From the NCBI GenBank assembly GCA_038496675.1, contig CM076651.1, positions 20,531,061 to 20,595,060 of the forward strand: 64,000 bases of DNA. The letters are read 5' to 3'. The notes beneath the pieces were generated by a model. That model was not told where the DNA came from. It did no database searches and was given only the letters and a program-made list of their open reading frames with translations. The position numbers and the translations under genes are program-made. Numbering within the stretch: position 1 is the first letter of the stretch; each line of letters starts with the position of its first letter. The stretch comes from Rachycentron canadum (taxonomy: Eukaryota; Chordata; Actinopteri; Carangiformes; Rachycentridae). This document shows, piece after piece, positions 25,100 to 36,225 of the stretch.

Positions 25100-26227
25100 T
25101 GTTCCCTATATTTATAAACTCTGTCCAAGCTATGCAAACACAACCACACACTGCCAGAGGAGAAAAAAAATGAAGGGAAGTCGAGCCTTTTAAAAAAACA
25201 AAAAAAAAAAAAAAAACAGCCTTGAACCCAACTTGGTAGTCGCTGTCCAAAAGTGATGTCATTCTTTGCACTGCACACTTTGTCTCAGTACTTTGTTCTT
25301 TCAGGGGAAAAGAGGCCCAGACTTCGTTCTGCCTTTGTTTTTAAATGGCTCTGCAACTTCAGTATTAAACCAATAAATTCTTTGATTTTGGGCCGAAGAA
25401 AAATAAACAGTACAGTTTCGTTGCCTGCAAGACCGCTTGCTGCTTTCACTGGAACACACGCAGAAAAATCCCTTTGCCTTGAGACTTCCAGGGCCAGCAC
25501 TGAATGGAAATGTTCATTAATCAGTTTTATCTATCCCCTGCCCCCCGCCGGAGCCCTTCTGCAGATTATTACACCTGATGTGTTGAATAAGCTTGGAAGG
25601 AGAGCCGCGAGTGGAACTGACTGCACAGTCTCTGGAGACAGACTGCTGGCTTCACTGTGAGGCTAGTAAAGTAAGCTAGACGTCTGAGGTGTTCCATATG
25701 CGGTTTAAGGTCCAAATAGTTCCAAAGGCTGTAGACAACATTGCTTATTCTGGCTTTATTAGCTTAGTTTGGTCAGTGCGTAAATTATTCAAATGGCATG
25801 CATCTAAGCAAGGGCTTCTGTAACTTTTTCAGGCCACTAAAAAGAAAAACATTAGGGACATGGATATTTTTTTCTATGATGTTTTTTCCATGTGGCCTTT
25901 AGGAGTGTATAGAATCCAACAGAAAATTCTCCAACTCTGCTAATATCTTTTCAATTTAAATATGGTTTTATCCAGCTAATTAGTCCCCACCTTTCTGGGG
26001 ACGACCCAAGAACCCATGGGTGGCCTTGGACCCCATTTACTGTCTTAGCAGCAAGAGCTTTGAAGAAGTCCATGCTCAATGAATCCAGGGTGGACATCGT
26101 CCCAAACAGCTGACGAGGTCTGCAAGGATTTTTCATCACCAAATAAAATACAAACCGCAATGTCTGCCATGAACAGCTTTTCACAGTCAGGTAGTATTTT
26201 CACAAAAATACTACTTTTCACGGCACA
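25100..26227. other. intergenic space between the convergent CDK11B and MMP23 genes
   Basis: No coding exon recognised. Contains an A-rich tract at 25191-25217. The open frame at 25253-25660 has no recognisable domain and is not called. Confidence 0.55.
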
Positions 26228-26233
26228 TTTATT
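26228..26233 (-). terminator. possible polyadenylation signal of MMP23
   Basis: TTTATT on plus is AATAAA on minus, about 180 bases past the MMP23 stop. An A17 tract on plus (26314-26330) lies within the implied 3'UTR. Confidence 0.45.
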
Positions 26234-26413
26234 ATTTGCACATATGAAAACGCACTTAGACAATGACAATGGACGATAGACAGTTGTGTGTAGAAGATAC
26301 AGGGAAGTCAGTTAAAAAAAAAAAAAAAAATATGTGCCCTAGTGAATGAGGTCTCCTGGTGACCATGTGTGTGAATGTGTCCTGTTCAGTGTGGGGAGGA
26401 GATGGCGTGGCCT

Positions 26414-29400
26414 TCAGAAGCGCACACGTACCCTCCATGAGTAGTTAGTGAGAACTTTGTCTTTTTTCTTCACGATGCAGGTGTATGTGCCCTCGTTGAT
26501 AGCGTTGGCCACTATAGTAATGTGGTCATCTTTCAAGGAGATGTAGTTTGGGTGAGAGAACTCCAGCAGCTCCCCATCTTTGTACCAGCTGGAACAGGAG
26601 TCAGACATTAGACAGTGCTGAGTGAAATCATACTCTCATCATCGCTGCAGTTAGGTGGACTAATAACAGATCACAGACAAATACTCACTATACTATGCCT
26701 TTCTTTGATGCTATTTTCTTCCCGCAACGAAAAGTTAGCGTCTTTCCTTCAACAACCAGCTTGTGTTTGGTCCTTGGGGGAGTGGGTGTGGGAGGCACAG
26801 TGGGAAAAGGAAATTCTGAAGAGGATTGAAAGGAAATACTCCAAAATAAGAAATACAAAGATCAGAACTATGATTTTACAATATTTGTGTCCATATAATG
26901 ATAATCAGGAGCAATGTACTGGAATAAAGGAGTAGTGAGATCATTTGTTTTACCATTTATCTCTACATATTTTGTAACCTGGAGATGTCATAAACACCTC
27001 ACTAACATTCATAATCGTCAAAGGATTTGATGCAAACCTTATCACGTCAGACACTTGCTCCAATTTTCACAACCCTTGACCTGCCGGCACTGTGACAGTC
27101 TTATCAGTATAATCTCTCCCATCTGGTTTCTGACAAACACAACAGTCTGCCTTGTGATCAACTCAAATTCTGCTTAAAAACAGTCGCTCTCGTTAATGCC
27201 ACAAAAATCCAAATTGACCTTGTGTGTCTCTAACCCTCAAGCCACAGTCTGAAATTCCAGTGGTTTGGACTCACTCAGGAATTTTCCACAGCCGTACAAC
27301 ATCTCCCAATCAACAATGAGGAACAGATTACTGTGAGCCAGGAATCGTATCCTCTTGCCTCTCTCCACACTGTCCCTTGTTGCTGACAAAAATCTCAGAC
27401 AGCCACAACAATCTATGGGCTGCAATGGTTAAGAAGAGCCATTTCCTGTTGTGCAACTGAGGGACTCAGCAAAAGTAGGCCCTATGATAACCTTAAAGAG
27501 ACTAGCTAGATTGCTGATGTGTTATCAATACTTTGTTTATACATGACAATCAGCAAGTACCTTCTTTACACTGTCAGGACTGTGGGGTGCTGCTATCCTC
27601 CAAAACTAAACATTAACTCTACCAGTAGCAAGTGCAGTTTCCCTTGAAAAAAATAAGATTCTTGAAAACCCCCATTGCTGCTCTGCATGGCTGGACCTGT
27701 TGGCTCCTGTTGCTCCATTGGCAAACAGTTCACAGAAGCTCCTTGCGCTGCTCAATTGAGAGAAAACTTTCTTTTTTTCCCCTGGACTGCTGCTGCTGTT
27801 TTCTGCTGCTGCTGCTGTGTCTTACCGTAACAGAAATCACAGCTGGAGGGGCAGTGCTTCTGCATCAGCTTGCGCTTGCTGTCGCAATAACCTTTCCGAG
27901 CCCAGGCTGGACAGATAAATAACCGGTCCAAACATCCTGGAAGAGAGGAGGAGATGAAGTGAGGAGAATCAGACAGCAGCTCTAAGTCAGCAGCAAAAGA
28001 ATTTGGATCCCAGATCTGCTTTTTGCTCCAATGAAAATGACTCACCGTAATACACACTAATCATGACTCATGAGTAGTTTATACAGTACTCATTAATGCC
28101 ACGTTGGCTTTCAGTGTCAGTCGTCAAAGACAAACACTGTGGTCTGCATTCTGGTTGATTCTGACCAAAAATGGATCACAGGTTCCTCTAGAACTGGTAC
28201 TTCATAAGTGTATGAAGGACCAATTATTCCTCTAATGCCAGGATCAGACTACAGAACATTTTTGACTTTCAAGAAGGTCACTGTGTCAGATTGCCATCAC
28301 TTAAATGCCTAAATTCCTGCCCTGACCTTACTGGAGGACATCATGTACTGTGACTAATCACAGATTGGTACACAGGTGATTCCATGACAGCACAGACATT
28401 ATACCTCTTTTGAACGCCAACATCTGTGAGTAGGAGACATCAGGCTGGGTGGAAAAGAAGGAAAATAATTCTGGCCCTGGTCTTTTTTTGTCAAAAGGGT
28501 CGTGAGGCTTCCCAGGTGCTGCATCAGATGTGCTGTATTATGAGATACCACTCTGGACAAAACAAGCTTTCAAGAGCTGTTTTTGTGCGTGACACCCCAC
28601 TGTTGGGTTGGATCATCAGGCCTATTTTGTAGTCTGATCCCAGGATGAGTTTAGGTCTTAAAGATATTTTCCATTCATTCAAGAGGTTTCAGTAATTCAC
28701 CTTTTGGATGAATTGCATAACATCTTCAAGATCAAATCAGTTTGCCTTTGACTCATATTTCTTTAAGTATATTGGTTGGACTGACAATGTTATGAGATGT
28801 ATGTAGAAATACGCATTTCTGTTCTGGCAGAAATGTAAGAAATATAAGGACTGTGAATTTACCATAGAGATTATGTAAACCCCACACTTCATCCTGTGTG
28901 ATTAACTTGCGCCCTGTCAAAGTTGCATTCAGGTGCATTATTGCTTTTGGGTCCATTGAGTGCATCAGTCCCAGGACGTGGCCAATTTCATGAGTTGCCA
29001 CATGGACAAGGTCCGTCAGCCAAACCCCTGCAACAAAGATACTTTGGATTACTTTCTCCTTTTGTTGCCGTGCCCCCCAAGAGCTGTCTGGTACGGTATC
29101 TGCTGCTTCCATCACATTATTTGTTAAGTATTAGCAGTTTCAACAAACATGATAAAGACACAAGCCTTTCTTCCAACTGAAGCGCATGTTTCCAAGAATC
29201 CAGTATTCATGGTCGTCAAAGTGGATCTCGCCTGTTGGTGGGAAGAATGCATGTGCCAGTTCTCCTGTGATGCCATCGAAACAATGGTGCAAGTGGGACT
29301 GCAGACAGTCTGTGTGGTTGACGGGGTAGAAGCCTGCCAAAACACAGATAGTGAGAGAGGGAGAGAGAGAAAGAGAGAGAGAGCGACGCATACCTCAGAG

Positions 29401-32400
29401 CTGAGGAGGGAAACCCTCACTGCATTGTTTCTGCTCAGTGTAGACTACCGCAGGGGGATGATGAATTACAAAAGAAAGAACTTATTCAGCAAAGCTTTTT
29501 CAGCCTTCACCCTGCAGGATGACAACCATTCCTCTCACTGTCACTGAGAATTTATGCGGGACCCCAGTGTTTGTACCCAAAGGGACAGATAGAGCATAAT
29601 TTAGACTGCCTCTCCGTAAGTTGACATGTATGGAAGTTGTGAAATTTTTTTGTTTATTTTGGACAATGAATCATACTGAATATAAGCTTGGTAATGTAGT
29701 AGTGCAGTAGAGTGATTTAATGAATTTGGAGATGAAGACATTTCTGTGATGACAGCATGGAGAGAAAAACAGTAAAGTAGAAGTCTGGAGCTTGGAGCCA
29801 AGAAACATCTGCTGGGGACTGATAAAGCCACATGCAGAGTACCCACCGATCTTAATGTCTGCTTCTTGGTCAGCTGGCACCTCCCTGAAGCTGAATGGCG
29901 AGACATCGCTCCACATGCCAAAAGCCTTGGCAATACCTCGACGTGTGTCACTGGCATTTATCAAGTTTGTTGGGAAGGAGAGCAACCTGCTCAGAGACAA
30001 CAGCATTGGGTAGTTAATACTCATCTCTATACACATTCCTCTACAGCAGATGGATCTACCACATACAATGGCTACTGTTCAGACAGAAGAGAATTCCCAC
30101 ATGCACTGAAACTACAGCTCCATTACTGTGACTTGATGCTTTCTTATATATCTGCTAGAGTTAAACTAATATGGACACTTAATCTTCATCTTTTTACAGA
30201 AAAGAATAAATCATCAGTGGAGTTCTGTCAGGCAGCTATCAGATGATGCACTTTGAACTTTTGGTGGCACATCTTCAGTTGACTTTTTGTTTTTCATTTA
30301 GTTTCCAAAGATGATTCCTCTACTCTCTACAGCTGTACTTTTCTGCTGTGCTGACTAGAAGAAGAATTTGAAATGAATACTTGTATGTTAGCTTGAACTT
30401 GTCCCATTTGAGCTGCTCTGGGGTGAGGGTGTAGCGCTTGTTCCTGGAGAGGTGAAGCACTTGTGACCGCGCCTCTTTGCGGATCCCAATGAGCAACACA
30501 GTGGTGTGAGCTTCTTCCTTGGACAAAGAAAAACCTTTAATGAATCACCTCACACTGAAAAATGAAGTTATGAACTGAACATTGAGATGTCTGAGGTAAA
30601 TTTTAATTGAAATAGGATGCAGTCTCACTCTTTGATTGGCCTTTTGAAGTTATTCATTCTGATACATTAGATTTTTTGCTTATTACAAGTCTTGGAGAGA
30701 GTTTGACTTTTGTAGCTGCTGGCATTAAACTACATTTGTTATCCTCACAGTTTCAACTGCCATTGATTCAGCATGTGAACACTGTTGTTGTTCAGAGATC
30801 AGCAATACTTTCCATTACATTAAGTATGACCCTTTCCACAGATAAATGTGTCTGATGACTCTTTGGGGGTGGTCAATATATCGTCTGCAAATATTCACAC
30901 CTGGATTCTGCACTATTGTTTATAGCTTTGCAAGACTGTCTATCTGTGTTTTGTATTTTAGTGCTTTCATATATTCTGTTTCTGAAGTTAAGTTGTGGTT
31001 TGCCTTGGCTGCAATATTCCATAATAGTGCTTGCATCAGTTGATAAGATCTATAACTTTTATGGAGATGGGTTCAAGTAATAAATCCACTTTAAATGCTT
31101 GAAGTTAGGTCACGATTCTGACCCAAGAAGCCCACTCTGTGCTTGAGAATGGGAAGAGCTCCTGTCCTAACTGATCAATGTGAGGCAGATTTAAGATGGA
31201 ATACAGTAAAACTGAAAAACTCCTGAAGGTGCATAAAACTGTCCACATAAGTTGAATGTTGATTTCTTTGAGGTCACCACTTTTCTCGTTTTAACCTTAA
31301 CCTCATGTCATATTGAGCATGTATTCCTCATATCTAGGGCTGGACTTGGTTGTAGATTCTTGAAGGCGTTTCACCTCTCATCAAGGAATCTCTTGAATGA
31401 GAGGTGAAACGTAAAAATCTACAACCAAGTCCAGTTGCTCTAGATTCAACTTTCTCGGACAACTATGACCTGGACGACTGAGAACCTGCACAGACCTAAG
31501 ACCTCATACATTCATGCTTTTCATGCAAACAATTTTGTCATTTTGTATGGAAGTCTGGGGCTTCAGAAAAGAGTGCATCAGATGCTGCTGAAGCGTCTGA
31601 AGCTTCCTCCCCCACACCGTTATCAAAGAGTGGAATTGCAGGGACTGCGTCAGACAATTTTCGCAACAAAACAAAAAATGCTCTTTGAGCTTTGCTAAGG
31701 TCTGATTTCTGAAACTAAGCAGTTTCTTTCAAGCTTTCACTTTGACAAAATTAACTGGGATATAAATTACTGTAGTGGCCCCGTAAGACAGTGGTTCACA
31801 GCCTGAGGGTTGTGAGATAAATCTGATGATAAACAGGAGAGCAAGAAAAACCTCTAAAACCTATACACCAGCATTTTATTGCTGGTAAAATTACCCTGTA
31901 GATGGAGAGCAAATATCATAGCCACTCCCTTCACTTTGTATTCTACACCCTATCCTCTAGTTCCTGGTCCTGCTTCATCCAGTCAAGACAAGGAGATGCA
32001 GTACTTCCTTCATTTCCTAACCAAAATAGAGAAGCAGGGGCAGGCAGTCTGGCAGACTGTCTGACACTGCTGTTGAACTAGGCGACTGATGTTAAACATA
32101 ATGTTTCTGTATTGCATTATATGCAAGTCATTGTTTTATGCAACTGTTGCTTTCCTGACCTCAGCTGGCACACTTGAGGTCTTCTGTTCAGTGATTTATG
32201 AGGTGTTTATTGTGGTAAGGCCAGCTCAGTTCTTTCTGTGTCGTGTCTTGTTATATTCACTGCAAATCTAATCTCACACTTTGGCACAAATAAAGATGAA
32301 CCATAAACCATAAGGACAGAAACAAGCACATTAGACTAAACCTTGAAGCCAGTGGAGAATGCTGACTCAAAGGAGTGCCATACTTGGAGTGTCATACTAG

Positions 32401-33673
32401 GAAACACATTAAAAATGCTCTTTGACTGCATTTTGGCCTACTTTTATTCACTAACTGATACATTAATATTCTAATGTGTCTTTACATATGCTGTATTTTA
32501 TTTAGGTAGCCTACAAGAGGATTATCTAAGGCTGTTATGTAATCCTCACCAGCAGTCTTCTTGAGTGACATATAATGAGAGTGTGTGGCAAAGGAAATGA
32601 CATAAAGCTATCCCTCAGGCTCTGTATCACAGTGGGAGGGCGGCAGTGATTTAACTCATGTGGAGTTAACACATTTATTCATTTCACTTAAGATATTCAT
32701 GCACTGGGATCTTTTCCATAATCTAACCTAATCACAGTATACACCAAACTTTTTAACTGTAAGTTAATGTTAATTGCTTGTGATGCCTTTGTCCACAGAT
32801 TTGCTATAACAGTGATTTCATCAGATGATGTGCAACTAATGGTATGTTTAAGGAAACCAGGGAAATGATCAAAACTGTGTGGATGGTGGAGCACTATTAA
32901 ATGTCTTTAAAGGTTTTGACTTATGCATGATAAAAGTGAAAGAAAATCATGTTAATGATTATTAACTATTTTGATTTACTTTTGACCTATGATTGCCCTG
33001 ATCCCTTCTATTCTTCTACTTCATTGAAAAAGGTTATAATTTCGTTTCATCTTACTGGCTGTCAAATGTGCACAGTTTGTACAACAAATGATAAGACAGG
33101 TTATTAATCGTCATGTACTTGAATTAATTCGTTGCATAAATGATCCACTGACTGTCACTTTATTTCAGTAAAACTTTCACATTTAGATTCAGACCTAATA
33201 CTGTATATGTACTGACAGTGATGAGGAGTCCAAACACAAATGAAATCGTTTTACACTAGTACTGCCTCATGTAATAACACTGATGTGTGTGCCGAATTGA
33301 AAAATGGCCTTTGATCATTAAAAATAATTTAAAGCAAAGTGTACCAGATATGTAGCTTCACAGAAATGTATCGAAAATGTTAAATTGCAGGATATTGAAT
33401 AGAGTTCGGTGTTGAGTTTTCTTAAATATACAAGGAAACAACTTACTTATAAAACTTAATAATTACAAACCAGACAATAAAGTGGACTTGAGGCTTGGGT
33501 TGAAAGCATTTACAGGTCATGAAGTGGTCACAGCATACCTCTAACCTCCAGGTGGGAAACGCTGTGGTTTGTTGCATCCCTGCGAACATCAGACTGAGCA
33601 GCGCAGCAGCCAGAAGAGGAGCGAAGCCCCCGTCGCCTCTTCCTAAACCTCTGGGAGTCTGACAGCACACCAT
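26414..33673 (-). CDS. mmp23b: MMP23, metalloprotease with ShKT-like and Ig domains
   Basis: Type II membrane metalloprotease released by furin. Exons on minus: 33673-33539, 30517-30381, 29986-29847, 29333-29166, 29027-28863, 27936-27826, 26815-26689, 26588-26414; 1158 nt, 385 residues (human 390). Order: short N-terminus with hydrophobic anchor (FAPLLAAALLSLMFAG), propeptide without the PRCGVPD cysteine switch, furin site RNKR before YTLTPEQL, catalytic domain with MWSDVSPFSFREV, HFDD, zinc site HEIGHVLGLMH and Met-turn-like AIMHLN, six-cysteine ShKT/CA domain (C..C...GYC...C-PSS-C-DF-C), Pro-rich linker, then a C2-type Ig domain (TFRCGKK, WYKDGE, EGTYTCIV) ending SWRVRVRF. The start ATG has context GCCATGG. 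The intron after SWKKG appears to use a GC donor. CDK11B lies tail to tail, as in human. Confidence 0.94.
28238..28645. repeat. MITE-like element with GGATCAGACTACA terminal inverted repeats
   Basis: CCAGGATCAGACTACA at 28238-28253 is mirrored by TGTAGTCTGATCCCAGG at 28629-28645, one base indel apart, enclosing about 375 bases without coding capacity. It sits in an MMP23 intron. This is the shape of a non-autonomous DNA transposon; no transposase is present. Confidence 0.5.
31340..31434. repeat. foldback (long hairpin) repeat in MMP23 intron 1
   Basis: CTGGACTTGGTTGTAGATT at 31340-31358 is the exact reverse complement of 31416-31434, and inside it CGTTTCACCTCTCAT (31367-31381) is the exact reverse complement of 31397-31411. 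The 15-base loop itself has a CAAG/CTTG pair. The following text, CTCGGACAACTATGACCTGG, belongs to the same repeat as I recall it from other fish introns. Confidence 0.7.
32220..32315. repeat. possible LINE/SINE 3' tail remnant
   Basis: The string CACTTTGGCACAAATAAAGATGAACCATAAACCATAAGG resembles retroposon tails in fish but is not diagnostic. Located in MMP23 intron 1. Confidence 0.2.
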
Positions 33674-33679
33674 GGCTCC

Positions 33680-35390
33680 GATATCACACCTCCAGGAAAA
33701 ACAACCAATAATACCCTCTGCGAAGACTACACAGGTTTACCATCTATGCCCGTGAACACTACTTCTTGGCCATTGCACGTTTTAGTGTGTTACTACTTGA
33801 GCAGTTCCTGGTGCTGTGTGCGGCAGCGCAGTCCAGCCTGCGGACCGGGTAGTGAAAGCAGTGCAGACTGCATCAGCTCTGCTCGGCTCTTTTCCGCTCA
33901 GTGCGCCTGCCAGAGGGCTGGTTTCACATTACTGTAGATGGGGCAGGGGGTCAGTGTCGAGACAATCTAATGAAAACCAAACGCGCTCTGTCCATCAAAC
34001 CGTTTGCTGCAACCACTGGAGTTCCGTTAAAGCGGAATCAGATGTCTTATTTTGAACATGATTTTCGGGGGGTTTATGTAATGTTGCTGGGACAAAGCGT
34101 AGTTTAGTCTGCTCCTGATCACACCGCGGCGTGCACAGACACTTTCAAGAGCAAGGTATAAAACAAACCAGGCCCGATAGACAATATTTTAGCAACCATT
34201 CCCTCCACTCTAAACAAAGTGCAATTGAGCATTTTACCATATGAAACATTTCACGCTTTCAAGTTGTGTTTCCTGCCACTGTAAGCTGTCAGTATTTTTT
34301 TGTAATGAGGACAGTTGGACATGAACATTGCAGAAGCCACTGCGTGTATACATACCACAGGTGGGTGATGGGGTGTAAAAACTGTAAACATTTGTTCCCA
34401 TTGTCTATTTTGGACAACTTTGGTACTTGGCAGTCTTTGGACTGTGTGTGACTGAGAGGACGTGATCTTTATGTGGTCATCCTGCCATGGAGGTGCATGT
34501 GTCGTTTCCTGAAATTACTTTAACCCCTTTGCACTGAACTTGGTGGAGGGATTGGGCATAGGCCAGGGAAGAATCCATACGATTTTGGGGCAGCTCTGTA
34601 TCTTTACTGTGTGTTAGAACTTCCTTTTTTCTGTATGCTGGTGTACACTGTTTGACATTGGCCTATGCTCTCAGAGTGCCCTTCTACTGTAAAACCAACT
34701 GACACTGTTTACCTGGAATAGCAGAGGTGTGATGCCTGATAATAACATGAATGATGGCTGCACACCATTATTATTATTACTATTATTCTTAGTCCTAGTC
34801 TTATCATGCCAGTTCCACGGTTCTGGTTCTGTACACTGTAGCTCTCTGTCACATTTGCACAATTAACCGGAACATGAGTTACATTAATGTTGTTACTGAC
34901 AGCTGTGATTTTCTCACTGTGAGAAACAGAAGAAAAAATAGAAGATTTCGAGATAATTTACAGCAACAAGGACGCACTGTAGCAGCCTTTGCTCTTTGTT
35001 ATATTTCCTCTCCTGATATCTTTTAGTGCTTAGGCTGAACTGGGAATCAGTGTCGTAGGCCTTTAAAGCTTAATGTGACATCATCACAACTCCACTATAC
35101 AAATAGACATGGTGGATAATAAACATTTCATTTTTAGTTGTCTTCTTTCACGTTGTGTTGTTGGCACATTTTTTCGTGGAGTACCATATTCTCTGCCAGA
35201 TTTACACACAGGCCGGAACCATTTGTAAGAATTACTATTTCTCCGACCACATGCGAGGTTGCACTTCTGGCGGAGGAAATGGCGCCCGTCAGGTGCAGCA
35301 GGGTGCACTGTGGCCAACCAGTCAAATATCCTCGAAGCTGACACGTAAGATATCGAGCTGTTTCTCACCGTTGCGCGCTCGCAGGGCTCA
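33680..35390. promoter_or_regulatory. divergent upstream region between MMP23 and UBIAD1
   Basis: About 1.7 kb separates two gene starts that point away from each other. GC-richer segments lie at 33800-34060 and 35260-35400. Open frames at 33816-34107 (plus) and 35084-35406 (both strands) have no recognisable domain and no matching splice context, so no gene is called. A simple ACT/ATT tract occurs near 34770. Confidence 0.4.
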
Positions 35391-35443
35391 GGAACATGAT
35401 CTTTAAGCGCAGAGGTTCGTGTCGGAAATTGAAGACATAGCTG
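35390..35443 (+). other. ubiad1: probable UBIAD1 non-coding exon 1 with promoter downstream of GC-rich DNA
   Basis: A strong donor GCTG|GTAAGAG follows 35443. The next acceptor, TTGTTGTTGCAG ending at 36178, leads after 47 untranslated bases to the UBIAD1 ATG. GTTAGCTC and GTTAACGTTAC words follow in the intron, like the other promoters here. The 5' end is not defined. Confidence 0.4.
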
Positions 35444-36225
35444 GTAAGAGCTGCTGTCCCCGCACAGAGAACATTAGCTCGGTGGCTACTGCGTTAGCTC
35501 TAATCCCATAATCTCAGCAGTTATCCTAAGGTTGTTTGCCCCTCCCGTGATCGAGGTCCTTATCTGATTTCTCGGGAGAATAGTTTCTTTGGCGTCTGAA
35601 AGAGGGCGATTTAAGGAAATGCCACGTGCTTTAGCTAGATAAACAAATAGCCACATGTTTTGTCATTCTCCACCCACTTTTCTTTGAATTTAAAGCGTTT
35701 GACTGTAAGGTTACTGTCACTGGTCCGTTAACGTTACAACATCCAGTCAATTTCTTTTCCCCCAGCGCTGTCTGCGCTGTTTTGGATGTAACAGACTGAG
35801 TGTAAATCCTGCGAAACTCTTCAGCGGCCAGATTATATGTGGTAGGAGTTAAATGTAATGAATTTTTAAAATATTTTTCCAAAGTCAGTACATCAGTGCT
35901 GATATGCTACTTTCTTTGTTGTCTAGTTTTGGAAATATAAACTTAATGTGACCCCCTTTTCTTAAACAAAATCAAAATTTTGAGTTTTGCGATTAAGATT
36001 TATTGGTAGTGTTACCAAACACAAAATTGACAGCAACAACTTTACACCTTTCTATATATAGTACAGATTGAAGTTTGCTTCTCAGACCTACTTTATATTG
36101 GGTATATGGTACATGTATCAACAGTGATATGTTATGGACTCTCACCTGACATGTAATTTTTCTGATTTGTTGTTGCAGGATCACTTTCAGGAACATTGGT
36201 TGTACTCTAGACACCTTGCAGAGAA

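Noticed and set aside
33250..33290. miR-200-like text (AGTACTGCCTCATGTAATAACACTG region)
   Set aside because: The seed is only partly matched and no hairpin partner is present; the miR-200 cluster has a different sequence.
35084..35406. Overlapping open frames on both strands upstream of UBIAD1
   Set aside because: No recognisable domain on either strand; GC-richer DNA at promoters often stays open by chance.
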